From NCBI GenBank assembly GCA_023423715.1, contig JAFAFC010000029.1, positions 62,001 through 126,000 on the forward strand: a DNA stretch of 64,000 nucleotides. Reading direction: 5' to 3'. The translations under genes were made by a program, and so were the position numbers. Below, one piece after another: positions 27,541 through 35,802 of the stretch. Numbering within the stretch: position 1 is the first letter of the stretch; each line of letters begins with the position of its first letter. Below the pieces are notes generated by a model. It saw only the letters and a program-made list of their open reading frames with translations, ran no database searches and was not told where the DNA came from. This DNA is from Bacteroidota bacterium (lineage in GTDB: Bacteria > Bacteroidota > Bacteroidia > Flavobacteriales > Weeksellaceae).

Positions 27541-27906
27541 TTAAATAATTTTTAAATGAGAGTTTATCAGTAAAAACAAACTAGCCATTAAAACAGTTGT
27601 CGATAGAAGAAGCAATGCAAAATTTGAAACATACAATGTTTTAACCATTCTAATTCTGATTATACTAATTATTAATACAGTGGAAGTAAGTAAGCCAGTT
27701 ATTAGTGATATTAGTATCTGTAAAAGTAAATTATCCGATGCAAAAATTTCTTCATTTGCTATTAGTGTAACAAAAGAAATAATGAAGAATACGAAGACTA
27801 TTAGAACAACATAGTTTTGTTGCTTTCTTTCCGCAGATTCATTTTTATTACCATTTGGAAATAAATTAAAGAGATTTAAAATTATGTCTATTATATCAAA
27901 AAACAT
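27541..27906 (-). CDS. small hypothetical membrane protein
   Basis: 121-residue protein with three hydrophobic segments (about 33-50, 62-82, 92-114) and a polar N terminus. No family is recognised. It has its own exact -7 promoter box upstream and is convergent with the preceding gene, which supports it being real. It reads AT-rich. Confidence 0.65.
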   Translation of the reverse strand: MFFDIIDIILNLFNLFPNGNKNESAERKQQNYVVLIVFVFFIISFVTLIANEEIFASDNLLLQILISLITGLLTSTVLIISIIRIRMVKTLYVSNFALLLLSTTVLMASLFLLINSHLKII

Positions 27907-27944
27907 TAAACTGAGTTTGTCGAAGTAAACTTTGCTCCTAAACT

Positions 27945-27952
27945 CAAAAATA
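27945..27952 (-). promoter_or_regulatory. -7 promoter box for small membrane protein gene
   Basis: The reverse strand reads TATTTTTG, exact TAnnTTTG, 38 bases before the ATG at 27906. Confidence 0.55.
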
Positions 27953-27983
27953 TAGTTTTTTTTACAAAGAAAAACTTTTTGAT

Positions 27984-28020
27984 AAAAAAATCCCGTTCCA
28001 AATTTTGAAACGGGATTTAT
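27984..28020 (-). terminator. ahcY terminator
   Basis: AAATCCCGTT (27988-27997) pairs with AACGGGATTT (28009-28018). On the reverse strand the stem is followed by a T-run, 20 bases after the ahcY stop. Confidence 0.9.
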
Positions 28021-28039
28021 TATTTAAAACTCAATGAGT

Positions 28040-29353
28040 TTAGTATCTGTAATATTCAGGTTTGAAAGGTCCTTCAACAGCAACTCCGATATAATCAGCT
28101 TGTGCAGGAGAAAGAGTTTCTAGCTCAACGCTTAATTTTTTAAGGTGTAAAGCAGCTACTTTTTCATCTAAATGTTTAGGTAACATATACACTTCGTTTC
28201 CGTAAGCTGCGGAGTTTGTCCACAATTCAATCTGAGCCAAAGTTTGGTTAGAGAACGAGTTCGACATTACGAAAGATGGGTGACCAGTTGCACAACCAAG
28301 ATTCACCAAACGACCTTCAGCCAAGATGATGATTTCTTTACCATCAACGTTGTAGATGTCAACTTGAGGCTTAACTTCAGTTTTAGTTGAACCGTAGTTT
28401 TCGTTTAACCAAGCCATATCGATTTCGTTATCGAAATGTCCGATGTTACAAACGATCGTTTTATCTTTCATTTTCTTGAAATGCTCAGGTCTAACGATGT
28501 TGAAGTTACCAGTTGTAGTAATTACGATATCCGCATTGTCAACAACAGTATCTAATCTTTTTACTTCGTAACCATCCATTGCTGCTTGAAGCGCACAAAT
28601 TGGGTCAATTTCTGTAACCGTAACGATAGAACCAGCTCCTCTGAAAGATGCTGCAGTACCTTTACCAACGTCTCCGTAACCACAAACAACCACTCTTTTA
28701 CCAGCTAACATTACGTCAGTTGCTCTTCTTACCGCATCAACAGCAGATTCTTTACAACCGTATTTGTTATCGAATTTTGACTTAGTAACTGAATCGTTTA
28801 CGTTGATTGCGGGCATTACTAAAGTTCCGTTTTTCATTCTTTCGTACAATCTGTGAACACCTGTTGTTGTTTCTTCAGAAAGTCCTTTGATGTCTTTTGT
28901 GAATTCTGGATATTTATCAAAAACCATGTTGGTTAAATCTCCACCATCATCCAAAATCATGTTTAATGGTTTTCTATCTTCGCCGAAGAATAAAGTTTGC
29001 TCAATACACCAATCGAATTCCTCTTCGTTAAGACCTTTCCAAGCATAAACTGGAATTCCAGCAGCAGCAATCGCCGCCGCAGCGTGATCCTGAGTTGAGA
29101 AGATATTACAAGAAGACCAAGTAACTTCTGCACCAAGAGCTACCAAAGTTTCTATCAAAACTGCAGTTTGAATCGTCATGTGAAGACATCCTGCAATTCT
29201 AGCACCTTTTAATGGTTGAGATGGTCCGTATTCTTCACGAATCGCCATCAAACCTGGCATTTCAGCTTCTGCTAACGTAATTTCTTTTCTTCCCCATTCT
29301 GCAAGAGAAATATCCTTAACCTTGTAAGGAACATATTGTGTTGTTGTATCCAT
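28040..29353 (-). CDS. ahcY: adenosylhomocysteinase
   Basis: Cytoplasmic enzyme that hydrolyses S-adenosylhomocysteine to adenosine and homocysteine, relieving product inhibition of methyltransferases. It is full length at 437 residues. NAD-binding Rossmann motif is CGYGDVGKGTAA, with substrate-site stretches NINDSVTKSKFDN-like (AINVNDSVTKSKFDNKYGC), NIGHFDNEID and the C-terminal KPEYYRY. Promoter box TATTTTTG lies just upstream and a terminator just downstream, so it is a single-gene unit. Confidence 0.97.
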   Translation of the reverse strand: MDTTTQYVPYKVKDISLAEWGRKEITLAEAEMPGLMAIREEYGPSQPLKGARIAGCLHMTIQTAVLIETLVALGAEVTWSSCNIFSTQDHAAAAIAAAGIPVYAWKGLNEEEFDWCIEQTLFFGEDRKPLNMILDDGGDLTNMVFDKYPEFTKDIKGLSEETTTGVHRLYERMKNGTLVMPAINVNDSVTKSKFDNKYGCKESAVDAVRRATDVMLAGKRVVVCGYGDVGKGTAASFRGAGSIVTVTEIDPICALQAAMDGYEVKRLDTVVDNADIVITTTGNFNIVRPEHFKKMKDKTIVCNIGHFDNEIDMAWLNENYGSTKTEVKPQVDIYNVDGKEIIILAEGRLVNLGCATGHPSFVMSNSFSNQTLAQIELWTNSAAYGNEVYMLPKHLDEKVAALHLKKLSVELETLSPAQADYIGVAVEGPFKPEYYRY

Positions 29354-29387
29354 AAATACAGTTTTGTTTTTGAATTAATTTTCGATG

Positions 29388-29395
29388 CAAAAATA
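29388..29395 (-). promoter_or_regulatory. -7 promoter box for ahcY
   Basis: The reverse strand reads TATTTTTG, exact consensus, 34 bases before the ATG. Confidence 0.6.
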
Positions 29396-29412
29396 CAATT
29401 TATTATGCACAT

Positions 29413-29457
29413 ATAAAAAAAAGGCGAAACGCTTTTCGCTAAGACTATAAGAGTCTG
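29413..29457 (-). terminator. terminator of the RND efflux operon
   Basis: On the reverse strand GCGAAA/TTTCGC (29424-29439) with a four-base loop is followed by a T8-type run. A second hairpin AGACT/AGTCT (29442-29456) lies just before it. It sits about 70 bases after the efflux channel gene. Confidence 0.8.
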
Positions 29458-29524
29458 TTGTTCAAACGTTTCGTGCCTTCCCATCCAAAGGATGTCGTTT
29501 AAGAGTAAGTGTATTAAAAAAGTG

Positions 29525-30979
29525 TTATTTCCATCCGCCACCTAGGCTTTTATAAATAGTAACCACGGTGCTTAATTGTTTTTCTTTGGCTTCTACCAAT
29601 TCCATTTTGGCATCCAAAGCGTCACGCTGATTCATCAAAACTTCCAAATAATCGGCTCTGGAATTTCTAAAAAGTTGATTGGCAATTCCAATAGATTCGT
29701 CCAAAGATTTGGCTTCTTTTGCTTTGAATTGATAGTATTGATCAATGTTTTTAATTTTTGACATTTGGTTTGTTACTTCCATATACGCATTCAAAATCGT
29801 TTTATCATATTCATACAACGCTTGAATTTGTTTGGCATCTGCCGTATGAAAGTTCGCTTGTATCGCCGTTTTGTTAATTAGCGGTCCCGCCAAATCAGCA
29901 GCTAAACCATAGGCTAATGATTCGGGCATTTTTAAAAGATAGGTTGGCTTGAAGGCTTCCAAACCTAAGGTTGCCGAAATACTCAATGAAGGATAAAACT
30001 CTTTTCTCGCTGCTTGAACATCGAGTTGTGCCGCTTTTAATTCTAGTTCAGCTTCTTTGATATCCGGTCTGTTGGTCAATAATTCCGAAGGAATTCCTGT
30101 GTAAACGGTTTGTGGAACAATAGACATAAACGTGGATTTATTACGAACAATCGGTTGCGGATATCTTCCTAGCAAAGCATTAATTTGATTTTCTTTTTCG
30201 GTGATTTGTTGTTTAAGGTCAAATTCCATGGCTTGCGCTTTGGATAATTCGGCTTCGAATTTCTTCACAGCCAATTCCGTAGCAGCCATTGCTTGCTTTT
30301 GGATTTTTGAAACCTCTAACGCTTTTTTCTGCAAATCGATGTATTGATCAACAATATCCAATTGATTGTCCAAAGCCAAAAGTTCATAATAGTTATCCGC
30401 AACCTCCGAAATTAAAGAAGAAAGGACAAAGTTTTTTCCTTCAACAGTGGAAAGATAATGCGCCACCGCCGATTCTTTTTCGGTTCTCAGTTTATGCCAA
30501 ATATCCACCTCCCAATCTGTAGAAATTCCAGCTTCGAAATTTCCAAGCGGATCGGGCATTTCTTTTCCAGGTTTTATTTCGGTTGTCGCATCTCCAGCAC
30601 CTGCTGAAGTGTATCGTCCAACTTTTTCTACACCGGCGCCAATTCCTGCAGAAACGCTAGGTTTCAGTTTTCCATTGGTATAAAGAACGCCACTTTTTGC
30701 AATCTCAATTTTTTGCAGCGTAATCAGTAATTCTTGATTGTTTTTTAAGGCAATTTCAATAAGATTGGTTAAATCCGAATCGGTAAAAAACTGTCTCCAA
30801 GGCGTAATGCCGCTGTTTGATGAATTTTCGGTATTAGCTTCTTTTTCAAATTGTGCAGGCAATTCCGTTTTCACTTGATCTTTAATTACGGTTGCCATCG
30901 GAGCTTTGCAGCTAGCCACTAAAGCTAAAGTGGCTAGGCAAATGATATTTTTAGTGGTAATCTTCAAATTTTCCATCAT
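29525..30979 (-). CDS. RND efflux outer-membrane factor, NodT/TolC-type lipoprotein
   Basis: 484-residue outer-membrane channel lipoprotein of a tripartite pump. The signal has lipobox LVASC (Cys24, or 23 if started at the second Met). The body shows two repeated OEP domains with long helices, including the family stretch TNRPDIKEAELELKAAQLDVQAARKEFYPS (key part TNRPDI) and NQLFRNSRADYLEVL near the C terminus. The first 29 bases overlap the pump gene, so it is the third gene of an adaptor-pump-channel operon. Confidence 0.93.
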   Translation of the reverse strand: MMENLKITTKNIICLATLALVASCKAPMATVIKDQVKTELPAQFEKEANTENSSNSGITPWRQFFTDSDLTNLIEIALKNNQELLITLQKIEIAKSGVLYTNGKLKPSVSAGIGAGVEKVGRYTSAGAGDATTEIKPGKEMPDPLGNFEAGISTDWEVDIWHKLRTEKESAVAHYLSTVEGKNFVLSSLISEVADNYYELLALDNQLDIVDQYIDLQKKALEVSKIQKQAMAATELAVKKFEAELSKAQAMEFDLKQQITEKENQINALLGRYPQPIVRNKSTFMSIVPQTVYTGIPSELLTNRPDIKEAELELKAAQLDVQAARKEFYPSLSISATLGLEAFKPTYLLKMPESLAYGLAADLAGPLINKTAIQANFHTADAKQIQALYEYDKTILNAYMEVTNQMSKIKNIDQYYQFKAKEAKSLDESIGIANQLFRNSRADYLEVLMNQRDALDAKMELVEAKEKQLSTVVTIYKSLGGGWK

Positions 30980-33900
30980 GTTGGTAAGGTTCTGTTTGTT
31001 CAGTTAATGGATTTTCTTCTTCATAATGCGATAGTTTGCTTTTTGCAGCAAGGGTTCCAAATAGGAAATACAATCCCGGAATTACTAATAAACCGAAAAT
31101 GGTTCCTATCAACATTCCGCCTGCAGATGCAGTACCAATGGTTCGGTTCCCAATAGCTCCAGGACCTGATGCAAAAACAAGTGGTAAAAGTCCTGCAATA
31201 AACGCAAAAGAAGTCATCAAAATTGGTCGAAAACGTGCATAAGCTCCTTCAATAGCCGCATCACGGACGCTAATTCCTTCAGCCTTTCGCTGGACGGCAA
31301 ATTCAACAATCAACACGGCGTTTTTACCGAGCAAACCAATGAGCATCACCATCGCAACCTGCGCATAAATGTTATTCTCTAAGCCAAAAGCTTGCAATGC
31401 GATGAATGCTCCCGCAATCCCGATTGGAAGGGAAAGTATAACAGGTAAAGGCAAAATAAAACTTTCGTATTGTGCGGAGAGAATGAGATAGACAAAGCCT
31501 AAACACACTAAGAAAATGTATATCGCTTCATTTCCACGAGAAACTTCATCTTTGGAAATTCCTGCCCAATCGATACCAAATCCACGTGGAAGCGTTTTGT
31601 CTGCAACTTCTTGAATCGCTGCAATCGCTTGCCCAGAACTGTAACCCGGCGCTGGCGTTCCACTAACTTCGGCAGCGTTGTACATGTTATGACGCGTTAT
31701 TTCGGATAAACCATATACTTTTTCCAAATGCATAAAATCGGAATACGGAACCATTTGATCTTGATCATTTTTAACATACAACTTCAAAATATCCGAAGGC
31801 AAAGCTCTGTACTGCGGACCAGCTTGTACGATCACTTTGTATGGTCTATCAAATCGGATAAAACTCGTTTCGTAATTTGAACCAATTAAGGTTGAAAGAT
31901 TATCCATCGCTTTTTCAATAGAAACTCCTTTTTGCTCTGCAAGATCATTGTCTATCTTTAGCATGTATTGCGGGAAACTTGCCGAATAAAACGTAAATGC
32001 AGAACCTAATTCAGGACGTTTTTTCAATTCTTTTACAAAGTCATTCGCAACCGTTTCCATTTTTTTGTAATCGCCACTTCCTGCTTTATCAAGTAATCTT
32101 AATTCAAAGCCACCCGCAGCTCCATAACCTGGAATAGAAGGCGGTTGGAAGAATTCAATATTAGCTCCGGTTATATTTTTGGCTTTTTCCTCTAGTTGTT
32201 CAATGACTTCAGCAGCAGATTCCTTACGGTCGTCCCAAGATTTTAAATTAATCAAACACGTCCCTGAATTAGAACCCGTTCCTTCGGTAAGGATTTCATA
32301 CCCAGCCAAAGAGGAAACCGAAGAAACTCCATCAATGTCTTCAGATGCTTTTTGAAGTTCCATGGCGATTTGATTGGTTCGCTCTAACGTTGATCCTGGC
32401 GGTGTTTGAATAATGGCATAAATCATCCCTTGATCTTCTGCTGGAATAAATCCTGACGGAAGTTTATTACTTAAAAAGAAGGCCATGACACAGAAAATCA
32501 ATAAAATAGGAAGCGTAAATGCTTTTTTAGTAACCGATTTGTTCAATAAGTTTCGATATTTTCCTGCTCCTTTATTGAAATTATTGTTGAAGTGATCCAA
32601 AAATCGATTGATTGGCGTTCTTTTTCTTTCTTTTCCGTGATTGTTTTTCAAAATCAATGCACATAACGCTGGTGTCAATGTTAACGCGACAACACCCGAT
32701 AACATGATGGATGAAACCATCGTAATTGAAAACTGACGATAAAAAATCCCAACGGGTCCACTCATAAACGCAACTGGAATGAAAACCGACGCCATAACCA
32801 ACGTGATGGCAATGATCGCTCCACTGATTTCATGCATTGCTTCTTCGGTTGCTTTTAATGGTGAAAGATGTTTTTCTTCCATCTTGGCGTGAACAGCCTC
32901 GATGACGACAATCGCATCATCCACTACAACTCCAATAGCCATTACAAGGGCAAAAAGCGAAATCATATTTAATGTAATTCCGAATGCAGACATGATCGCA
33001 AAAGTTCCAATTAATGAAACGGGAACGGCAATGGTTGGAATTAATGTGGATCTCCAATCGCCAAGGAATAGAAAGACCACGATTCCTACCAAAATAAAGG
33101 CTTCAAATAACGTGTGAACTACTTTTTCCATCGAAGCATCCAAAAATCGAGAAACGTCGTAGGAAATTTCGTAGTGCATGCCTTTAGGGAAATTCACTTT
33201 CTCCAAATCTTGCATCAAGGTTTTCACATTTTTGATAACATCACTCGCATTAGAACCATAAGATTGTTTGATGGTAATTGCAGCTGAAGGTTTTCCATTT
33301 AAAGTCGAGTAGATGTCGTACATGGAACTTCCGAACTCCACATCAGCAACGTCTTTCAACCGAATAAATTCACCATTGGAAGTTGATCTTAAAATAATAT
33401 TTCCATAGTCTTTTTCATTGTTGTAACGACCAGGATACTTCAAAATATACTCAAATGATTGCGATTTTTTACCTGAGCTTTCCCCCGTTTTTCCTGGCGA
33501 CGCTTCGATACTTTGAGCATTTAAAGCTTCCATAACTTCATCCGCAGAAATATTATACGCGGTAAGACGGTCTGGTTTTAGCCAAATACGCATCGCATAT
33601 TCACGAGTTCCTAAAATGTCCGCTTCACCAACCCCTTTTATACGTTTCAGTTCGGATAAAATATTGATATCCGCGTAGTTGAAAAGGAATTTTTGGTTGG
33701 CTTTAGGATCATCACTGTACAAGTTGATGTACATTAACATATTCGGTTCCTCACGAGTAATTTTCACTCCTTCACGAACCACTAAAGGTGGCAGTTTGTT
33801 AATAGCAGATGAAATGTGATTCTGAACATTTACTGCGGCAACATTGGGATCCGTACCCAAATCGAAAACGACTTGGATTGAAGCTTCACCATCATTTCCG

Positions 33901-34145
33901 GCATCGGAAGCCATATATTTCATTCCAGGAACACCATTAATGGCTCTTTCTAGCGGAATAACAACCGATTTGACGAGCAATTCATTGTTGGCACCGGGAT
34001 ATTCGGCGGTGATATTTACTTTGGGTGGCGAGATCGATGGAAACTGAGTGACAGGAAGTTTAATGAGTGATAAAATTCCTAAAAAAACAATAATCAACGA
34101 TATAACGATCGACAGAACGGGTCTGCGAATAAATCTTCTAAACAT
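30951..34145 (-). CDS. RND efflux transporter permease, HAE1 (AcrB/MexB) family
   Basis: 1064-residue inner-membrane proton-driven multidrug pump. It has 12 transmembrane segments in the 1+5 and 1+5 arrangement with two large periplasmic loops. The essential TM4 aspartates are Asp409-Asp410 in VVVDDAIVVIEAV. Other family marks include the N-terminal FRRFIRRPVLSIV, the FPSISPP strand and LVMASVFIPVAFMSGP. Preceded by the adaptor gene with a 22-base gap and overlapping the channel gene. Drug range cannot be read from the sequence. Confidence 0.97.
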   Translation of the reverse strand: MFRRFIRRPVLSIVISLIIVFLGILSLIKLPVTQFPSISPPKVNITAEYPGANNELLVKSVVIPLERAINGVPGMKYMASDAGNDGEASIQVVFDLGTDPNVAAVNVQNHISSAINKLPPLVVREGVKITREEPNMLMYINLYSDDPKANQKFLFNYADINILSELKRIKGVGEADILGTREYAMRIWLKPDRLTAYNISADEVMEALNAQSIEASPGKTGESSGKKSQSFEYILKYPGRYNNEKDYGNIILRSTSNGEFIRLKDVADVEFGSSMYDIYSTLNGKPSAAITIKQSYGSNASDVIKNVKTLMQDLEKVNFPKGMHYEISYDVSRFLDASMEKVVHTLFEAFILVGIVVFLFLGDWRSTLIPTIAVPVSLIGTFAIMSAFGITLNMISLFALVMAIGVVVDDAIVVIEAVHAKMEEKHLSPLKATEEAMHEISGAIIAITLVMASVFIPVAFMSGPVGIFYRQFSITMVSSIMLSGVVALTLTPALCALILKNNHGKERKRTPINRFLDHFNNNFNKGAGKYRNLLNKSVTKKAFTLPILLIFCVMAFFLSNKLPSGFIPAEDQGMIYAIIQTPPGSTLERTNQIAMELQKASEDIDGVSSVSSLAGYEILTEGTGSNSGTCLINLKSWDDRKESAAEVIEQLEEKAKNITGANIEFFQPPSIPGYGAAGGFELRLLDKAGSGDYKKMETVANDFVKELKKRPELGSAFTFYSASFPQYMLKIDNDLAEQKGVSIEKAMDNLSTLIGSNYETSFIRFDRPYKVIVQAGPQYRALPSDILKLYVKNDQDQMVPYSDFMHLEKVYGLSEITRHNMYNAAEVSGTPAPGYSSGQAIAAIQEVADKTLPRGFGIDWAGISKDEVSRGNEAIYIFLVCLGFVYLILSAQYESFILPLPVILSLPIGIAGAFIALQAFGLENNIYAQVAMVMLIGLLGKNAVLIVEFAVQRKAEGISVRDAAIEGAYARFRPILMTSFAFIAGLLPLVFASGPGAIGNRTIGTASAGGMLIGTIFGLLVIPGLYFLFGTLAAKSKLSHYEEENPLTEQTEPYQHDGKFEDYH

Positions 34146-34167
34146 ACTTTTGATTTTTAAAAAGGAA

Positions 34168-35250
34168 TTATTCTGCTTTTAAAGTCAAGTTTTGCAATAC
34201 TTTTTGTGGATTTTGGTATTGCGTCTTGATTTTTTGATCGTCTTTCACTTTTTGTACGCCATCCACTAGGATTTTGTCACCTGGATTCAAACCTGAAGCA
34301 ACAATATAAATATCAGGAAGTTCGTAGGCGACTTTGATATTTCTAGATTTTGTCACGCCATTTTTATCTACCACAAAAACGTAAACTTGATCTTGAATTT
34401 CATAGGTCGCTTTTTGCGGAATAATCAAAGCTTTGTTTACAGGAATGCTCATTTGAATTTTTCCTGTTTCGCCATTTCGTAGTAAACGATTGGGGTTGGC
34501 AAATTTGGCTCTGAATGCAATATTTCCTGTTTCGTTATCAAATTCTCCTTCAATCGTCTGTACATAACCTTTTTCAGGGAAAGCTTCACCATTAGCCATC
34601 AGAAGCTTAACTTCTTGACCTCCACGTTCGGTAGAGTGAGTTTGATAATTCAAATATTCAGGTTCCGACATGTTGAAATACGCATACACATTGGAGTTAT
34701 CCGAAAGTGTGGTTAGTAGAGCACCTTCATCAACTAAACTTCCTATTTTTAGTGGAATTCTATTAATTAATCCAGAAAAAGGAGCTCGGATATTGGTAAA
34801 TGCTAAATGAGTTTGTGCTAGTTGCATTTCCGCTCTTGAACCATCTAATTTGGCTTTAGCCATAGCTCTTTCGTTGGGCGAAACGATATTGTTTCCTGCT
34901 AAAGTAGAGGCATTTTGTAATTCGATTCGCGCTTGTGCTACTTCGGCTTTGGTTTTCATAACTTCGGCTTGGTAGATTTGTGGCATAATTTTGAACAAGG
35001 GTTGTCCAGCGCCTACACTTTGACCTTCGTCAATATAAATGGATTGTAAAAATCCTTTTTCTTGAGCACGAATTTCAATATTTTTTACCGATTGTATTTG
35101 GGCTACATATTCTTTAGTTACGATGGTATCTTTTTGTAACGGATTGGTAACTTGGTAGGTGACTTCGTCTTCTTTTTTTTCGTCTTTGTTTTTGCATGAT
35201 TGTGCAAAAAGTAGCGTGCATAACGCACCAAAAGCAATTGCTTTTTTCAT
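34168..35250 (-). CDS. RND efflux periplasmic adaptor subunit (AcrA/MexA type)
   Basis: 360-residue periplasmic lipoprotein (lipobox FAQSC, Cys19) linking pump and channel. It has the split lipoyl domain (IEIRAQEKGFLQSIYIDEGQ and later TNIRAPFSGLINRIPLKIG), a helical hairpin between them, and the beta-barrel/membrane-proximal domains after about residue 200. It is the first conventional gene of the efflux operon. Its ATG follows a possible 33-codon ORF by only seven bases and a structured leader of about 350 bases. No TetR-type regulator is adjacent. Confidence 0.95.
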   Translation of the reverse strand: MKKAIAFGALCTLLFAQSCKNKDEKKEDEVTYQVTNPLQKDTIVTKEYVAQIQSVKNIEIRAQEKGFLQSIYIDEGQSVGAGQPLFKIMPQIYQAEVMKTKAEVAQARIELQNASTLAGNNIVSPNERAMAKAKLDGSRAEMQLAQTHLAFTNIRAPFSGLINRIPLKIGSLVDEGALLTTLSDNSNVYAYFNMSEPEYLNYQTHSTERGGQEVKLLMANGEAFPEKGYVQTIEGEFDNETGNIAFRAKFANPNRLLRNGETGKIQMSIPVNKALIIPQKATYEIQDQVYVFVVDKNGVTKSRNIKVAYELPDIYIVASGLNPGDKILVDGVQKVKDDQKIKTQYQNPQKVLQNLTLKAE

Positions 35251-35257
35251 AGTTCTC

Positions 35258-35359
35258 TTAGAATTTACTTAATCTTAAACGTTTTTTTGAATGGATTCCT
35301 TTGCTTGTTTTTTCAATAAAAAACATAGCAAAAGAGGCTATTAACAGTAGTAATAGCAT
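35258..35359 (-). CDS. possible 33-residue small membrane protein upstream of efflux adaptor
   Basis: Short open frame ATG to TAA ending seven bases before the adaptor ATG. The product would have one hydrophobic helix (MLLLLLIASFAMFFIE) followed by a strongly basic tail (KKRLRLSKF). Topology fits a single-pass small membrane protein, such as an efflux-pump accessory like AcrZ, but no homology is recognised. The spacing implies translational coupling to the adaptor. Too short to be certain, and could simply be leader RNA. Confidence 0.35.
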   Translation of the reverse strand: MLLLLLIASFAMFFIEKTSKGIHSKKRLRLSKF

Positions 35360-35485
35360 GATTTGTAAAAACGAAGACGGTCTAAATTCTAATAGAACGA
35401 ATTAAAATAAATCGTTTAACATGAGGGATTCCTCGCGGTGCTGATTGAAAAGCTAGAGTTCTCTTTTTTTCAAAAAAAGATTAAT

Positions 35486-35578
35486 TTAGCCTAAAGCGGC
35501 TAATAAAGAGTAGTTTACAAGAGTGGGAAACTCTATCGGTAACGATTTAGTAATGGTGCTTAGTGCACTTGCTTTCAT
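35486..35578 (-). CDS. possible 30-residue leader peptide ahead of the RND efflux operon
   Basis: ATG to TAA, 30 codons, beginning about 20 bases after a predicted transcription start. Preceded by AAGGTAATCAA, which could act as a weak ribosome site. The peptide starts MKASALSTITKSLP and ends NYSLLAALG, with no signal or membrane segment. Its ribosome site and end lie in stems that could be exclusive, as in ribosome-stalling leader peptides upstream of resistance genes. Not recognised as a known peptide. Confidence 0.4.
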   Translation of the reverse strand: MKASALSTITKSLPIEFPTLVNYSLLAALG

Positions 35579-35603
35579 TTGATTACCTTGTAAATCATTA
35601 ATG

Positions 35604-35611
35604 CAAATATA
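35604..35611 (-). promoter_or_regulatory. -7 promoter box of the RND operon leader
   Basis: The reverse strand reads TATATTTG followed by C, exact TAnnTTTG. The same bases (TATATTTGC) also resemble the GTAnnTTTGC core used by IntDOT-type integrases. Confidence 0.55.
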
Positions 35612-35617
35612 ATAAAT

Positions 35618-35651
35618 AAAGGGTAAAGTACATTAGTGCTTTACCCTTTAT
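35618..35651. terminator. bidirectional-looking hairpin between efflux leader and rteC
   Basis: AAAGGGTAAAG (35618-35628) pairs with CTTTACCCTTT (35639-35649) around ten bases. AT-rich flanks allow termination either way. It marks the border between core-like and element-like sequence. The remaining 150 bases up to rteC contain CCCC/GGGG and CAATATC/GATATTG inverted repeats but no gene. Confidence 0.6.
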
Positions 35652-35802
35652 TTCGTCCTTTCCTTTCTACTTGCAATATCAATAAAATCTCCCCATTGGG
35701 GGAAAACTGTGATATTGGTTTCAATATTATTCCCAAATTTTGGCATATCAACAATAGATGCAACTCCGAAACAAATAGTGAGAACTTCTAAACGACTATG
35801 CT

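Larger units (their letters stand above)
35402..35611 (-). promoter_or_regulatory. structured leader of the RND operon
   Basis: Reverse-strand leader after the promoter box at 35604-35611. TTTACAAG (reverse strand, 35587-35594) can pair with CTTGTAAA (35514-35521). GTAA next to it can pair with TTAC at 35538-35542. A GAGT/ACTC hairpin sits inside (35521-35533), and TAGCC/GGCTA spans the stop of the 30-codon ORF. A six-codon ORF (35402-35422) follows. The long leader with ORFs and competing stems suggests translational or transcriptional attenuation, which is inference. Confidence 0.5.

Noticed and set aside
29272..29541. 89-codon reverse frame overlapping the ahcY start and the channel gene end
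   Set aside because: It overlaps two well-supported genes and the ahcY promoter, and contains terminator hairpins. It is a chance frame.
35402..35422. Six-codon ORF in the efflux leader as a separate gene
   Set aside because: Too short to support as a gene. Kept only as part of the leader description.
35251..35802. tRNA gene as integration site at the element border
   Set aside because: No cloverleaf arms or TTCGA-type loop were found in this gap. The IntDOT-like core is the better candidate.
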